The notes: generated from the letters alone by a model not told the origin. A stretch of DNA of 49,258 nucleotides from Gemmatimonadota bacterium (GCA_003248075.1 QJYK01000234.1:1-49258); one strand, 5' to 3'; numbered from the stretch's first letter, positions 17,165 through 28,002 are shown. Program-made: numbers and translations.

Positions 17165-17190
17165 CGAATGATCGGGAGGTTGGAGATCGG

Positions 17191-18399
17191 ATGGGCGGTT
17201 TCACGTTCCGGACAGCTGGGGAATCCCACGGGCGCGGGCTCGTCGCGCTCGTCGAGGGCGTGCCCGCCGGGCTGTCCCTCGAGCTGGAGCGCGACGTCGA
17301 CCCCGAGCTTCGGCGGCGCCAGGGGGGATACGGGCGTGGCCGCAGGATGCAGATCGAATCGGACCGGGCGGAGGCCTTGGGCGGCATCCGGCTCGGGGAG
17401 ACCCTGGGCTCACCCATCGCGCTGCTGATCTGGAACCGGGACTGGGAGAACTGGCAGACGGCCATGAGCCCTGCGGAGCCGGCCGAGGGCCACAACCCCA
17501 AAGCGCTGCGGCCCCACTACCTCCCCAGGCCCGGCCACGCGGATCTGGTGGGGGCGCTCAAGTACGACCGGCGCGACGTCCGGGACATCCTGGAGCGGGC
17601 CAGTGCGCGGGAGACAGCCGCGCGCGTGGCGTGCGGCGCCGTGGCCCGCCGGCTCCTGGCGGAGCTCGGCGTGCGCGTCGGCAGCCACGTGGTGTCGATC
17701 GGCGACGTGGAGGCCGAGGGCCCCGAGGAGCTCCCGGAGGAGCTGAACGCCGCGGTCGATCCCGATCCGGTGCGCTGTCTGGATCCGGAGGCTTCGGCGC
17801 GGATGACCGCTGCCATCGATGGGGCGCGGGACAGGGGGGACACGCTCGGCGGGGTTTTCGAGGTGGTGGCGAACGGAGTCCCGGTCGGGCTGGGCAGCCA
17901 TGTGTCGTGGGACCGGAAGCTCGACGGACGCCTGGCCGGCGCCGTGATGTCGGTCCAGGCCGTGAAGGGGGTCGAGCTCGGATTGGGCTTCGAGGGTGCC
18001 CGGCGGCCTGGGTCCCAGGTCCACGACCCGATCGTGCGCGCACCGACGAGGGGCCGCTCGGGCGGTCTCGGCCGGGCGTCCAACCGGGCCGGGGGGCTGG
18101 AGGGGGGGGTGACGACGGGCGAGCCGCTGGTCGTTCGAGGGGCGATGAAGCCCATCTCGACGCTCCGTAGGCCGCTCCCCAGCGTCGATCTGCGCGACGG
18201 ATCCGAGGGGGACGCCGCGGTGGAGCGGAGCGACGTCTGCGCCGTCCCCGCAGCGGCGGTGGTCGCAGAGAGCATGGTCGCTCTGGTGCTGGCCGACGCC
18301 GTTCTCGAGAAGTTCGGCGGCGATTCCGTGGGTGAGCTCCGGCGGAACTTCGAAGGGTACCTTGCGTACCTCCGCGACCGGGGATTCGGCGCGCGGTGA
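17191..18399 (+). CDS. aroC: Chorismate synthase
   Basis: This enzyme makes chorismate from 5-enolpyruvylshikimate-3-phosphate, the last shikimate-pathway step, using reduced FMN. The 402-residue product has the family's opening [23 protein letters not shown], the GGYGRGRRM Arg cluster, and [22 protein letters not shown]. It also has the C-terminal [28 protein letters not shown] and R[16 protein letters not shown]. ATG 17191 has a GGGAGG site 10-15 nt upstream; the open frame runs back to 17113 without homology. Its stop overlaps the aroK start (GTGA), pairing two shikimate enzymes. Confidence 0.96.
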   Translation: MGGFTFRTAGESHGRGLVALVEGVPAGLSLELERDVDPELRRRQGGYGRGRRMQIESDRAEALGGIRLGETLGSPIALLIWNRDWENWQTAMSPAEPAEGHNPKALRPHYLPRPGHADLVGALKYDRRDVRDILERASARETAARVACGAVARRLLAELGVRVGSHVVSIGDVEAEGPEELPEELNAAVDPDPVRCLDPEASARMTAAIDGARDRGDTLGGVFEVVANGVPVGLGSHVSWDRKLDGRLAGAVMSVQAVKGVELGLGFEGARRPGSQVHDPIVRAPTRGRSGGLGRASNRAGGLEGGVTTGEPLVVRGAMKPISTLRRPLPSVDLRDGSEGDAAVERSDVCAVPAAAVVAESMVALVLADAVLEKFGGDSVGELRRNFEGYLAYLRDRGFGAR

Positions 18400-18935
18400 C
18401 GGGGGGACTCCCCAGACGGCTCGTCCTTGTCGGCTTCATGGGCTCAGGGAAGTCGACGGTGGGTCGCCTGCTGGCCGAGTCCCTGGGATGGCGCTTCCAG
18501 GATCTGGACCAGAGCGTCGAGGAGGAGGTCGGCCGGTCGGTGCCGACGATCTTCGCGGAGGACGGGGAGGCGTTCTTCCGCGAGGTGGAGGGTCGCCTGG
18601 CGGAGTCGATCCTGGCGGGCGACCATGTGGTCCTCGCGGCGGGCGGCGGCTGGGCCGCGAGGCCCGGACGTCTCCCCGAGGTGCCTGACGGCACGCTGAC
18701 GGTCTGGCTCCAGGTGTCACCGGAGGAGGCTGTTCGTAGGGTGGGTGCCACCGGGGCGGCGCGGCCGCTACTGGATGTTCCCGATCCCCTGGTGCGGGCA
18801 CGATCTTTGATGGCCGAGCGGCGTCCGTTCTACGCCGCGGCCGGTTTGACGGTGGACACGGAGGGGCTCACGCCGATAGATGTGAGTAGACGGATCCTGA
18901 CGCTCATGGGCGTGGCCCATGAACGAACTCAGTAG
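18396..18935 (+). CDS. aroK: Shikimate kinase
   Basis: This kinase phosphorylates shikimate with ATP. The 179-residue product has P-loop GFMGSGKST (about 13-21), the DLDQ shikimate-binding motif (about 37-40), FFREVE with the conserved Arg, and AAGGGWA (about 83-89). A lid with RPLLD follows, then the adenine-binding region ([14 protein letters not shown]). The GTG start overlaps the aroC stop by 4 nt. Length and motifs fit AroK/AroL, which cannot be separated by sequence here. The neighbouring aroC supports the aromatic amino-acid role. Confidence 0.95.
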   Translation: MTGGLPRRLVLVGFMGSGKSTVGRLLAESLGWRFQDLDQSVEEEVGRSVPTIFAEDGEAFFREVEGRLAESILAGDHVVLAAGGGWAARPGRLPEVPDGTLTVWLQVSPEEAVRRVGATGAARPLLDVPDPLVRARSLMAERRPFYAAAGLTVDTEGLTPIDVSRRILTLMGVAHERTQ

Positions 18936-18953
18936 TGGAGAGCGGAACCCCGC

Positions 18954-21455
18954 ATGACGGCGAAGCGCGGCGGAAAGCAACTTGTCATTGTCGAGTCTCC
19001 GGCCAAGGCCCGCACCATCGGTCGGTACCTGGGGACGGACTATGAGGTCGCGGCCTCCGTGGGTCACGTGCGCGATCTGCCCACCAAGGAGCTCGGCGTC
19101 GACGTCGATCGCGGGTTCGAGCCCCACTACGTGACGATCCGCGGAAAGGGAAAGGTCCTCACCGAGCTCAAGGAGAAGGCCAAGAAGGCCGACGTGGTGA
19201 TCCTGGCCACGGACCCGGACCGGGAAGGCGAGGCGATCGCCTATCACGTAGCCGAGCAGCTCGGGTATCCGGAGTCCAACGGGCAGCGATTCCAGCGGGT
19301 GCAGTTCCGCGAGATCACCCGCGGGGCCGTTCGGGCGGCTCTCGACGCGCCGGGAACGCTGGACATGCGGAAGGTGGAGGCGCAGCAAGCTCGACGGATC
19401 CTGGATCGGCTGGTGGGCTACGAGGTCAGCCCCCTGTTGTGGAAGCCCATTCGACCAGGGCTGTCCGCCGGACGCGTCCAGACCGTGGCCCTTCGTCTCA
19501 TCTGCGAGCGAGAGGAGGAGATCAGGGCCTTCCGCGAAGAGGAATACTGGTCGATCACCGCCCGGCTATTGAAGGACGGCCAGGTCTTCGAGGCCAAGCT
19601 CCATCAGATCGACGGGAAGGCGTTCACGCTCGGGAACGAGGATCAGGCGACGCAGGTCGTGCGCGCTGTCCTGGACGCTCCCTTCGCGGTAACCGACGTC
19701 AAGCGCCGCGAGCGACGGAAAAACCCGGCCCCACCGTTCACGACCTCCACGCTCCAACAGGAGGCGGCCAAGCGCCTCGGCTTCTCTGCGCGCCGGACGA
19801 TGAGCGTCGCGCAGCGACTGTACGAGGGTCTGGAGGTCGGGGGGCGGGGCACGGTGGGCCTCATCACGTACATGAGAACAGACTCGACCCGCGTGTCGCC
19901 GGTAGCGGTCGCGGATGCCCGGTCCTGGATCGAAGCCGAATTCGGCCGAGATTTCGCTGCGTCCGCGCCGAGGCTCTGGGAGGGGAAGCAACAGAAGGGG
20001 GCCCAGGAGGCGCACGAGGGCATCCGCCCGACGGACGTGACCCTGCATCCGACTGAGGCCGGCCGTTACCTCGAGGGGGACGCCGCGCGCTTGTACGAGC
20101 TCATCTGGCTCCGCTTCGTCGCCGGGCAGATGGCCCCGGCGGTCTACGACACCACGACGGTCGACTTCCAGATCGCTGGCTCCGACGAGCGGAGCTATCT
20201 GTTCCGAGCCACGGGCTCGGTGGTGAAGTTCGAGGGCTTCACCCGGCTCTACCTGGAGGCGACCGAAGCGGGTGAGCATCGGCGCCTCGACGATCTGGAG
20301 CCGCTGCCGGCCATGGCGGAAGGTGACGTGGGCGAGCTCCAGGGCCTCGAGCCCCGCCAACACTTCACGCAGCCGCCCCCCCGATTCTCCGAGGCCAGCC
20401 TGGTCAAGGAGTTGGAGAAGCAGGGGATCGGCCGCCCGTCGACCTACGCGCAAATCCTCTCGACGATCCTGGACCGTGGCTACGTCGAGCTGGAGCAGAA
20501 GCGTTTCCACCCGACGGATCTGGGTGAGGTCGTGTCCAAGCTGCTCGTGAAGATCTTCCCGAGGATCTTCGACCTGGAGTTCACGAGCCGGATGGAGACC
20601 GAGCTCGATCGGGTCGAGGAGGGCGAGGTGGAGTGGCGGGCCCTGCTCGGCTCCTTCTACCCGGGGTTCAAGGAGCGCCTGGAGGCCGGAAAGGCGAGTT
20701 CGGACGAGATCATCAAGGAGATCCTCGCCGCCGAGGGGGAGTCGTGCGAGAAGTGCGGACGGCCGATGCTGGTCCGCTGGAATCGCTTCGGCCGTTTCCT
20801 CGGCTGCTCCGGATATCCCGAGTGTCAGAACACGCGCTCCTTGGGCGGGCCCAGCCCCGAGGGCCAACGACTCGGGCGCCACCCCGAGGCTGGGCGGGAG
20901 ATCCTGCTCAAGGCGGGTCCCTACGGTCCTTATGTCGAGCTCGAGCCCGAGGCGGAAGGGGAGAAGCCCAAGCGGGTGAGCCTGCCCAAGGATCGCGAGC
21001 CCTCCAGCGTCGACCTGGCCTATGCGGTCAAGCTGCTCTCCTTGCCGCGCTCCCTCGGCATGGATCCCGGCACGCAGGAGGAGGTCGTGGCCGGCGTCGG
21101 GCGCTTCGGCCCGTTCGTGCGCAGGGGCAAGACCTTCGCGAGCTTGAAGAGCTATGACGAGCTGTGGACCGTGAGCCTCGAGGAGGCGGCAGCGCTGATC
21201 GAGGCCAAGCTGTCCGGTCAGCGCGCAGCCCTGAGGGATCTGGGTACCCACCCGGCCTCGGGGAAGCGCCTCGTCATCTATTCCGGACGCTACGGTCCGT
21301 ACGTGACGGACGGAGCCGTAAACGCCACCCTGCCCAAGGGAACCGAGCCCGAGGAGCTGGACCTCGAGGGTGCGGTCGATCTCCTGGCGAGAGCGGCATC
21401 ACGCAAGGGCAGGGCAAAGGGCGGACGACGCCCGGCAGCTCGGAAACGCAAGTGA
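18954..21455 (+). CDS. topA: DNA topoisomerase I
   Basis: This type IA topoisomerase relaxes negative supercoils by a 5'-phosphotyrosine intermediate. The 833-residue protein has an N-terminal TOPRIM domain with E14 (VIVESPAKA) and the DxDxE cluster at about D87-E91 (TDPDREGE). The active-site Tyr is Y306 in LITYMRTDST. One four-Cys zinc finger lies at about 598-623 (CEKCG...GCSGYPEC). Three C-terminal repeats carry G(R/P)YGPYV or RFGPFV, and a Lys/Arg-rich tail ends the protein. It starts 18 nt after aroK with a GTGGAG site. Its stop overlaps trmFO. The sequence looks complete and ordinary. Confidence 0.97.
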   Translation: MTAKRGGKQLVIVESPAKARTIGRYLGTDYEVAASVGHVRDLPTKELGVDVDRGFEPHYVTIRGKGKVLTELKEKAKKADVVILATDPDREGEAIAYHVAEQLGYPESNGQRFQRVQFREITRGAVRAALDAPGTLDMRKVEAQQARRILDRLVGYEVSPLLWKPIRPGLSAGRVQTVALRLICEREEEIRAFREEEYWSITARLLKDGQVFEAKLHQIDGKAFTLGNEDQATQVVRAVLDAPFAVTDVKRRERRKNPAPPFTTSTLQQEAAKRLGFSARRTMSVAQRLYEGLEVGGRGTVGLITYMRTDSTRVSPVAVADARSWIEAEFGRDFAASAPRLWEGKQQKGAQEAHEGIRPTDVTLHPTEAGRYLEGDAARLYELIWLRFVAGQMAPAVYDTTTVDFQIAGSDERSYLFRATGSVVKFEGFTRLYLEATEAGEHRRLDDLEPLPAMAEGDVGELQGLEPRQHFTQPPPRFSEASLVKELEKQGIGRPSTYAQILSTILDRGYVELEQKRFHPTDLGEVVSKLLVKIFPRIFDLEFTSRMETELDRVEEGEVEWRALLGSFYPGFKERLEAGKASSDEIIKEILAAEGESCEKCGRPMLVRWNRFGRFLGCSGYPECQNTRSLGGPSPEGQRLGRHPEAGREILLKAGPYGPYVELEPEAEGEKPKRVSLPKDREPSSVDLAYAVKLLSLPRSLGMDPGTQEEVVAGVGRFGPFVRRGKTFASLKSYDELWTVSLEEAAALIEAKLSGQRAALRDLGTHPASGKRLVIYSGRYGPYVTDGAVNATLPKGTEPEELDLEGAVDLLARAASRKGRAKGGRRPAARKRK

Positions 21456-22798
21456 GCTCGCGCGTGGCGACCGTGGTCGGCGGGGGGCTTGCAGGGTGTG
21501 AGGCGGCGGTCCAGCTCGCCAGGCGGGGCATTCGCGTCCGGCTCCTGGAAATGCGCCCCACCCGATCCACGCCCGCGCACCAGACGGACTCGCTCGGCGA
21601 GCTCGTGTGCACGAACTCGTTCAAGAGTCAGGACCCGACCAACGCCCACGGTCAGCTCAAGCGGGAGATGCGGGCGCTCGGATCGGTCCTCCTCGCGGCG
21701 GCCGACAGGAGCCGCGTGCCGGCGGGCTCCGCGCTGGCCGTGGACAGGGGACTCTTCGCGGCGGCGATGAGCGACGCGGTCGAAGCGCGAGATCTCATCG
21801 AGGTCGTGCGCGAGGAGTGCACCGAGCTTCCCGAGGGTCCCGCCGTCGTGGCCACGGGGCCCCTCACGTCGGACGCGCTGTCGGCGTCGATCCGCTCGGC
21901 CCTCGGCGACCGAGGCCTCGCCTTCTACGATGCCATCGCACCGATCGTGGACCGGGACAGCCTCGACGACTCGGTCGTCTTCGCTGCCGGACGGTATGGT
22001 GAGGACGCGGACTACCTCAACTGCCCGATGGGCCGCGAAGACTACGAGGGATTCGTGCGGGAGTTGAAGGCGGCAGACGTGCACGAGGGGCACGATTGGG
22101 ACGCCGTGCCCTATTTCGAGGGGTGTCTCCCCATCGAGGTCATGGCCACTCGCGGCGAGGACACGCTGCGCTTCGGCCCCATGAAGCCCATCGGGCTCAC
22201 GGATCCCCGAACCGGCCGCCGGCCCTGGGCCGTCGTTCAGCTCCGTCGCGAGGACCGCGCCGGGCAGATGTGGAACATGGTGGGCTTCCAGACCCGCCTC
22301 CGCGTCGGGGAGCAGAAACGGGTCTTTTCGACGATTCCCGGGCTCCGGGACGCCGAGTTCCTGCGCTGGGGGTCCATCCATCGGAACAGCTACCTGAACT
22401 TCCCGGCGTGCCTCACCCCGGTCGGCTCACTTCCTCTACGCCCCGACGTCTTCTTCGCGGGCCAGCTCACGGGTGTGGAGGGATACACGGAGTCGGCCGC
22501 AAGCGGGATCCTGGCGGGCATCAACCTCGCGCGGGTCCTCGACGGGTACGAGCCCACGGTACCGCCGGCCACCACGATGCTCGGCGGACTCCTGCGCTAC
22601 CTGCGCGACGCGTCCGCCACCTCGTTTCAACCGATGAACTCGAACTGGGGGCTCGTGGACCCGTTGACCCCTCCCGTGCGAGACAAGCGTCTCAAGCGGG
22701 AGGCGCTCGCCGCCAGGGCCCAGACCGATCTCGAGCATTGGATGCTGGAGCGCGAGCTCGCCCCTGCCCGACAGGGCGCGGAGGTCGGAGGCCGCTGA
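21452..22798 (+). CDS. trmFO: tRNA (uracil-54-C5)-methyltransferase TrmFO, folate/FAD dependent
   Basis: TrmFO makes ribothymidine at tRNA position 54 using methylenetetrahydrofolate and FADH2. The 448-residue product has an N-terminal FAD Rossmann motif VVGGGLAGCEAA and LLEMRP, followed by ELVCTNSFKS with Cys53. A second conserved Cys is at 225 (YFEGCLPIEVMA); these correspond to the catalytic pair described in TrmFO. The C-terminal part has GQLTGVEGYTESAASG, a signature it shares with GidA relatives. The GTG start at 21452 overlaps the topA stop; a GTG at 21464 is an alternative. xerC follows after 5 nt. Confidence 0.96.
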   Translation: MSSRVATVVGGGLAGCEAAVQLARRGIRVRLLEMRPTRSTPAHQTDSLGELVCTNSFKSQDPTNAHGQLKREMRALGSVLLAAADRSRVPAGSALAVDRGLFAAAMSDAVEARDLIEVVREECTELPEGPAVVATGPLTSDALSASIRSALGDRGLAFYDAIAPIVDRDSLDDSVVFAAGRYGEDADYLNCPMGREDYEGFVRELKAADVHEGHDWDAVPYFEGCLPIEVMATRGEDTLRFGPMKPIGLTDPRTGRRPWAVVQLRREDRAGQMWNMVGFQTRLRVGEQKRVFSTIPGLRDAEFLRWGSIHRNSYLNFPACLTPVGSLPLRPDVFFAGQLTGVEGYTESAASGILAGINLARVLDGYEPTVPPATTMLGGLLRYLRDASATSFQPMNSNWGLVDPLTPPVRDKRLKREALAARAQTDLEHWMLERELAPARQGAEVGGR

Positions 22799-22803
22799 CC
22801 GGC

Positions 22804-23742
22804 ATGAGCGGAGGCACCGCGAAACGCGGGGCGGAGCTTCCGGATTTCCTTCGCCACCTCTCGGACGAGCGGCAGCTTTCGGCGAACACGGTCGTCGCTT
22901 ACGGCCATGACCTGGACGACCTGGAGACCTTCGTGACCGAGTACCTGGGTCGGAGCGACTGGGGGTGGAGCGACGTCGATCGTCTCGTCATTCGGGCGTT
23001 CCTGGGTTGGTGCCGCAAGGGCGGGCGCTCGCGGCGAAGCGTGGCTCGCAAGCTGTCCGCAGTCCGTACCTTCTTCCGTTTCCTTCACCGAGAGGAGCGG
23101 ATCGCCGCCAATCCGGCTCGCGCTGTCCGCGCGCCACGGAGCGAGAAACACCTGCCGGGACACCTTTCGGAGGTGGACGTGCGCGCGGTGTTCTCGGCGG
23201 CGGCGGGCCGGTCGCAGGAGAACACACTCAGCGGCGCGCGCGACCTGGTGATTCTCGAGTTGCTGTACGGCAGCGGCCTTCGCCTCTCCGAGCTCCACGC
23301 GCTGGACTGCAACGCGATCGACACGCGCCGGCGACTCGTACGTGTTCGCGGCAAAGGGGACAAGGAGCGGATCGTTCCCGTCACTCCGTCCGCCGTCCGA
23401 GCCCTGGAGCGTTACGAGCCGCGTCGTGACGAGGTGGCGAGGAGAGCGACGCGGAGCCCGGAAGGGGCGCTGCTGCTGAACCGGCTGGGGGGACGCCTGA
23501 GCCGACGCTCGATTCAAGAGGCGGTGCGGCGATGCCTCGCGAGGGCCGCCATGGACGCCGGACTCTCCGCGCACGCCCTCCGGCATTCGTTCGCGACGCA
23601 CCTCTTGGAGAACGGAGCCGACCTTTTGGCCGTGAAGGAGCTGCTGGGCCATGTGTCGCTGACGACCACGCGGATCTACACGCACACGACGCGTGAGCGC
23701 CTTCTACGCGTCTATCGCGAGGCCCATCCGCGGACCTCATAG
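22804..23742 (+). CDS. xerC: Tyrosine recombinase XerC
   Basis: This 312-residue recombinase has an N-terminal SAM-like core-binding domain (about 10-100) and a catalytic domain with the full set of residues: R160 (GSGLRLSEL), K184 (RGKGDKER), H257-x-x-R260 (HALRHSF), H283 (LLGHVS) and Y292 (IYTHT). Length and conservation fit the chromosome-dimer-resolving XerC/XerD family rather than a phage integrase. The topA-trmFO-xerC-hslVU context is a common bacterial arrangement. XerC versus XerD is called by context; no other copy is in the window. Confidence 0.92.
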   Translation: MSGGTAKRGAELPDFLRHLSDERQLSANTVVAYGHDLDDLETFVTEYLGRSDWGWSDVDRLVIRAFLGWCRKGGRSRRSVARKLSAVRTFFRFLHREERIAANPARAVRAPRSEKHLPGHLSEVDVRAVFSAAAGRSQENTLSGARDLVILELLYGSGLRLSELHALDCNAIDTRRRLVRVRGKGDKERIVPVTPSAVRALERYEPRRDEVARRATRSPEGALLLNRLGGRLSRRSIQEAVRRCLARAAMDAGLSAHALRHSFATHLLENGADLLAVKELLGHVSLTTTRIYTHTTRERLLRVYREAHPRTS

Positions 23743-23752
23743 CCCGAGGTCC

Positions 23753-23781
23753 TGCCATATCGGCAGAGAAGCGGTTAGAAT
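23753..23781 (+). promoter_or_regulatory. Possible promoter for hslVU
   Basis: TAGAAT at 23776-23781 is a good -10, but the -35 region 17 bp upstream (around 23753-23758, tgccat) is poor. A small inverted repeat ctgcc-atatc-ggcag (23752-23766) covers the -35 position and could bind a regulator. The 112-nt gap before hslV (23743-23854) otherwise shows nothing. Confidence 0.35.
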
Positions 23782-23854
23782 TGGGCCCCCGACCGCGCCC
23801 GGGCTCGGACCAGCGGGACGGTCCGGGGCATCCAGCTTCCTACCCCACCCAGCC

Positions 23855-24409
23855 ATGCCACTCCGTTCCGTCCGTTCCACCACCGTTCTCGCCGTCCGGC
23901 GTGACGGCCGCGTCGCCATGGGCGGCGACGGGCAAGTCACCATGGGCGATACCGTCGTCAAGAGCACCGCGCGTAAAGTGCGGGGCCTCAAGGACGGCAA
24001 GATCCTCGCGGGCTTCGCCGGGGCCGTCGCCGACGCTTTCGCGCTCTTCGAGAAGCTCGAGGAAAAGCTCGAGCGGTACCCCGCCAACCTCACGAAGGCG
24101 GTCGTCGAGTTGGCGAAGGACTGGAGAACGGACCGATACCTGCGCCGGTTCAACGCCCTCCTGGCTGTGGCGGATCGCGAGCACATGTTCCTGGTGAGCG
24201 GCACCGGCGACGTGATCGAGCCAGACGACGACATCCTGGCCATCGGCTCCGGGGGCTCCTATGCGCTCTCCGCGGCGAGGGCGCTCAAGAACCACTCGCA
24301 GCTGGACGCGCCGTCGATCGTCCGGAGCGCTCTGGAGATCGCGGGCGAGATCTGTGTCTACACGAATCAGGACATCGTCGTCCTCGAGCTCCAGGGAAGC
24401 GAATCATGA
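23855..24409 (+). CDS. hslV: ATP-dependent protease peptidase subunit HslV
   Basis: HslV is the proteasome-beta-like peptidase of the HslUV complex. The 184-residue precursor begins [18 protein letters not shown]; removal of eight residues exposes Thr9 as the N-terminal nucleophile (TTVLAV). The [21 protein letters not shown] stretch, [20 protein letters not shown] and the [14 protein letters not shown] segment are typical. The open frame extends to 23693, but only ATG 23855 gives the short propeptide. Its stop overlaps the hslU start (ATGA), consistent with stoichiometric synthesis. Confidence 0.96.
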   Translation: MPLRSVRSTTVLAVRRDGRVAMGGDGQVTMGDTVVKSTARKVRGLKDGKILAGFAGAVADAFALFEKLEEKLERYPANLTKAVVELAKDWRTDRYLRRFNALLAVADREHMFLVSGTGDVIEPDDDILAIGSGGSYALSAARALKNHSQLDAPSIVRSALEIAGEICVYTNQDIVVLELQGSES

Positions 24410-25890
24410 CGACCGTCGTCGGTGCGCCCGATCCGGTTGGCGGAGACGCGGGGCCGCCGCCGGCCGCGGAGGCGCCCTGGATCGACGAGCTGACCCCACG
24501 GCAGATCGTGGCCGAGCTCGACAAGTACATCGTGGGGCAGGACGAGGCCAAGAAGGCCGTCGCGATCGTGCTCAGGAACCGTTGGCGTCGCCAGCGCGTC
24601 GAGGAGGAGATGCGCGAGGAGATCCAGCCCAACAACCTGATCCTGATCGGACCGACCGGCGTCGGAAAGACCGAGATCGCGCGCCGGCTGGCCCGTCTGG
24701 CAGGGGCTCCGTTCCTCAAGGTCGAGGCGTCCAAGTTCACGGAGGTCGGCTACGTCGGCCGCGACGTGGAGTCGATCGTTCGCGACCTGGTCGACATCTC
24801 CATCAACCTCGTCAGAGCGGAGCGGGAGGACGAGGTGCAGGACCTGGCGGAGGCTCGCGTCGAGGATCGATTGCTCGACCTGCTGCTCCCTCCCTCTGCG
24901 GAGCCTGAGCGACCGCCGACGGAAGGCGACGAAGGCTCGAGCCACGTCTTCATTGCCGGTCCGGGCGGCGTCGAGACACAGGGCGAGGAGAACCTCCAGT
25001 CACGGCGCCTGCGGACGCGGGAGAAACTCCGCCAGCTCCTGCGTGACGGAAAGCTCGAGGACAGGGAGGTCGAGGTCGAGATCCAACAGAGCCCCTCCAT
25101 CGACGGAATGATGGTGCCGATGGGTGGGATGGAGGGAATGGACTACAACTTCACCGAGATGCTGCAGGAGATGCTCCCCAAACGCACGAAGCGCCGGACG
25201 GTATCGGTGTCGGAGGCCAGGCGCATCCTGCTGCAGGACGAGCTGGACAAGCTCGTCGACATGGACGAAGTCGTGAACGAATCGCTCTACCGGGCCGAGG
25301 AGATGGGCATCGTATTCCTCGACGAGATCGACAAGATCGCGGGCGAGCGTGGCGGAGGCGCCGGACCCGATGTCAGCCGCGAGGGCGTGCAGAGGGACCT
25401 CCTGCCCATCGTGGAGGGCTCGACGGTCGCCACGAAGTACGGCCTGGTCCGAACCGACCATGTGCTCTTCATCGCGGCCGGGGCCTTCCATGTCGCGAAG
25501 CCCTCGGATCTGATTCCCGAGCTTCAGGGCCGGTTCCCCATCCGAGTCGAGTTGAGGAGCCTGGGAGAGGAGGACTTCGTTCGCATCCTCCAGGAACCGA
25601 AGAACGCGCTGCTGGCCCAATACAGCGCTCTCGTCGAGGCTGAGGGTGCGTCGATCTCCTTCACCGAAGACGGCGTTGCGGAGGTGGCCCGGCTTGCGGC
25701 GGAGCTCAACGAGCGCATGGAGAACATCGGAGCACGACGGCTTCAAACGGTGATGACGACATTACTGGAAGACATCCTGTTCGACCTGCCGGAGTCGGGG
25801 ATGGCGGGCGTGACGATCGACGGCGCCTTCGTGCGCGATCGCCTGAAATCCGTCGCCGAGGACGAGGACCTCCGCCGGTACATCCTGTGA
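24406..25890 (+). CDS. hslU: ATP-dependent protease ATPase subunit HslU
   Basis: This is the AAA+ unfoldase partner of HslV. The 494-residue protein has Walker [10 protein letters not shown], the pore motif GYVGRDVE, an intermediate domain (about 125-270), Walker [11 protein letters not shown], and a C-terminal tail ending DLRRYIL, the segment that inserts into HslV. It is somewhat longer than the usual 440-460 residues. The excess is an acidic N-terminal lead (about 25 residues) and a low-complexity part of the I-domain ([17 protein letters not shown]). The start overlaps hslV, and the TGA overlaps the GTG of argF. Confidence 0.96.
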   Translation: MTTVVGAPDPVGGDAGPPPAAEAPWIDELTPRQIVAELDKYIVGQDEAKKAVAIVLRNRWRRQRVEEEMREEIQPNNLILIGPTGVGKTEIARRLARLAGAPFLKVEASKFTEVGYVGRDVESIVRDLVDISINLVRAEREDEVQDLAEARVEDRLLDLLLPPSAEPERPPTEGDEGSSHVFIAGPGGVETQGEENLQSRRLRTREKLRQLLRDGKLEDREVEVEIQQSPSIDGMMVPMGGMEGMDYNFTEMLQEMLPKRTKRRTVSVSEARRILLQDELDKLVDMDEVVNESLYRAEEMGIVFLDEIDKIAGERGGGAGPDVSREGVQRDLLPIVEGSTVATKYGLVRTDHVLFIAAGAFHVAKPSDLIPELQGRFPIRVELRSLGEEDFVRILQEPKNALLAQYSALVEAEGASISFTEDGVAEVARLAAELNERMENIGARRLQTVMTTLLEDILFDLPESGMAGVTIDGAFVRDRLKSVAEDEDLRRYIL

Positions 25891-26870
25891 GTGTGAGCCC
25901 GACCTCCGCCGACCCGACCTCTTCGCGCGCGACCGCCCGAACACCCATCCCCGGCACGATTCCAGCGATGATCCCCAAGCGTGATTTCCTCGCACTCCCC
26001 GACCTGTCGACGGAGGAGCTCCTCAACGTGCTTGCTCGGGCTGGGAGGTTGAAGCGGGGCGAAGAGCGGCCGACCCTCGCGGGCAAGAATCTGGCACTCG
26101 TCTTTCGCAAGAGCTCCACCAGGACACGCGTCTCGTTCGAGGTGGCCATGAACCAGCTGCAGGGTCACGCGGTGGTCATCTCGGACCGGGACAGCCAGCT
26201 CGGGCGCGGGGAGCCGCTGGCCGACACGGCGCGTGTGCTGTCCGGCTACGTGGACGGGATCATGATCCGCACCTTTGCGCACTCGGACGTGGAGGAGCTG
26301 GCCCATCACGCATCGGTGCCCGTCATCAACGGTCTCACGGACCTCCTGCACCCCTGTCAGCTCCTTGCGGATCTCCAGACCGTCCAGGAGGAATTCGGTG
26401 CGGACCTGTCCGGGCGAACGGTGGCATGGATCGGTGACGGGAACAACATGGCCAACTCCTGGATCAACGCCGCCCACAGGACCGGCTTCGACCTCAGGCT
26501 GGCCTGCCCCGAAGGGTACGACCCAGATGCCGGCATCCTGGAGCGCGCGCGAACGTCGGTCGACGTCGTCCTGACGAGGGACCCGGCCGAAGCCGTCTCG
26601 GGTGCGGACGTCGTCACCACGGACGTGTGGGCGTCCATGGGGCAAGAGGAAGAAGTCGAGCTCCGCGCGCAGGCGTTCGACGGCTTTTGCGTGGACGGAG
26701 CGCTGATGGAGCGGGCGCACCCGGATGCGATCTTCCTGCATTGCCTCCCCGCACATCGCGGAGAGGAGGTGACCACGCAGGTCATCGACGGACCGCGGTC
26801 CAGAGTGTTCCAGGAGGCGGAAAACCGTCTCCATGCCCAGAAGGCCCTTCTCGTGGAGCTGCTCGGATGA
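25887..26870 (+). CDS. argF: Ornithine carbamoyltransferase
   Basis: This enzyme forms citrulline from ornithine and carbamoyl phosphate in arginine synthesis. The carbamoyl-phosphate motif [13 protein letters not shown], the HPCQ motif, the [11 protein letters not shown] region and [10 protein letters not shown] with the catalytic Cys are all present. The GTG at 25887 overlaps the hslU stop and gives 327 residues. The first 27 (Ser/Thr/Pro-rich) have no family counterpart, so ATG 25968, giving 300 residues starting [14 protein letters not shown], is an equally plausible start. No clear ribosome-binding site precedes 25968, which is why the coupled start is listed. The gene is in an operon with hslVU and gcvT. 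Confidence 0.94.
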   Translation: MSVSPTSADPTSSRATARTPIPGTIPAMIPKRDFLALPDLSTEELLNVLARAGRLKRGEERPTLAGKNLALVFRKSSTRTRVSFEVAMNQLQGHAVVISDRDSQLGRGEPLADTARVLSGYVDGIMIRTFAHSDVEELAHHASVPVINGLTDLLHPCQLLADLQTVQEEFGADLSGRTVAWIGDGNNMANSWINAAHRTGFDLRLACPEGYDPDAGILERARTSVDVVLTRDPAEAVSGADVVTTDVWASMGQEEEVELRAQAFDGFCVDGALMERAHPDAIFLHCLPAHRGEEVTTQVIDGPRSRVFQEAENRLHAQKALLVELLG

Positions 26871-27976
26871 GCGAGCCATTGAAGCACACCCCGTTGTTCG
26901 ACGAGCATGCGGCTCTCGGCGCGAAGATCGTTCCGTTCGCCGGCTTCGAGATGCCGGTTCAATATCCCTCTGGAATCACCGCCGAGCACAAGGCGGTTCG
27001 CGAAGCCGCTGGCCTGTTCGATGTCTCGCACATGGGGGAATTCGTCGTTCAGGGTCCTGACGCCCTCGCGCTGATCCAGCGAGTCGCGGTCAACGACGCA
27101 TCGAAGATCGAAGCGGGTCAGGCACAGTATTCCGCGATGTGCCTCGCGGGCGGAGGCGTCGTCGACGACCTGATCGTCTACCGCTTCGAGGACCGCTACA
27201 TGCTGGTGGTCAACGCTGCGAACCACGAGAAGGACCTGAGCTGGATCCGTGGACATGCGTCGGGGCTCGACGTCACGATCGACGACCGTTCCGAATCGAC
27301 GGCGCTGCTGGCGCTCCAGGGTCCCACCGCCCGCGAGATCCTCCGGCCACTGGCCGGTATCGACGTCGACGACGTGAAGTACTACCGCTTCCTGGAAGGG
27401 TCGGTCGCGGGTCTCCCTGCGGTGATCTCGGGAACCGGCTATACGGGCGAAGACGGGTTCGAGCTGTATTTGGACGCCGAAGCCGCGGTGCACGTGTGGC
27501 GGGCCTTGCTGAAGGCCGGCCAGGGACGCGGGCTCATACCGGCTGGGCTCGGGGCTCGGGACTCGCTGAGGCTCGAGGTCGGGTACGCCCTCTACGGGAA
27601 CGATCTCGACGAGCAGCATACGCCGCTGGAGGCCGGCTTGGGCTGGATCACGAAGCTCGACAAGGGAGACTTCGTCGGACGTGACGTCCTGGTCCGGCAA
27701 AAGGACGAAGGGGTGCAGCGTCGGCTGGTGGGGCTGCGGCTCACCGAGAAGGGCTTTCCGCGTCCCGGCTATCCGATCCTGTCGGACGGTGCCGCGGTCG
27801 GAGTCGTGACCAGCGGCACCCTGTCCCCATCCCTTGGCTACGGCATCGCGATGGGCTACGTCCCGGCGTCTCTCGCGAAGGCCGAAACGCCGCTCGCCAT
27901 CGACGTGCGGGGGCGGGCGCTGTCCGCTGTTGTACAGCGCCCACCGTTCTACACACAGGGATCGATCCGGCGCTAG
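26867..27976 (+). CDS. gcvT: Aminomethyltransferase, glycine cleavage T protein
   Basis: The T protein releases ammonia from aminomethyl-lipoyl H protein and gives methylenetetrahydrofolate. The 369-residue product matches GcvT throughout: FAGFEMPVQYPSGITAEHKAVREAAGLFDVSHMGEF at the start, then MLVVNAANHEKD, ISGTGYTGEDGFELY, ARDSLRLEVGYALYGND, and VGVVTSGTLSPSLGYGIAMGYV near the end. The ATG overlaps the argF stop (ATGA). No gcvH or gcvP lies in the window and no glycine riboswitch was recognised. The methylene-folate product is also the TrmFO cofactor, though no functional link is implied. Confidence 0.95.
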   Translation: MSEPLKHTPLFDEHAALGAKIVPFAGFEMPVQYPSGITAEHKAVREAAGLFDVSHMGEFVVQGPDALALIQRVAVNDASKIEAGQAQYSAMCLAGGGVVDDLIVYRFEDRYMLVVNAANHEKDLSWIRGHASGLDVTIDDRSESTALLALQGPTAREILRPLAGIDVDDVKYYRFLEGSVAGLPAVISGTGYTGEDGFELYLDAEAAVHVWRALLKAGQGRGLIPAGLGARDSLRLEVGYALYGNDLDEQHTPLEAGLGWITKLDKGDFVGRDVLVRQKDEGVQRRLVGLRLTEKGFPRPGYPILSDGAAVGVVTSGTLSPSLGYGIAMGYVPASLAKAETPLAIDVRGRALSAVVQRPPFYTQGSIRR

Positions 27977-28002
27977 GGAAGAGGGGCGTGTTCGGGGGTG
28001 AG

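Noticed and set aside
22804-23742. Phage or integron integrase
   Set aside because: The tyrosine recombinase has XerC length and context among housekeeping genes; no att sites, phage genes or nearby tRNA disruption were seen.
26700-26866. Glycine riboswitch before gcvT
   Set aside because: gcvT starts inside the argF stop (ATGA), leaving no leader in which an aptamer could lie.
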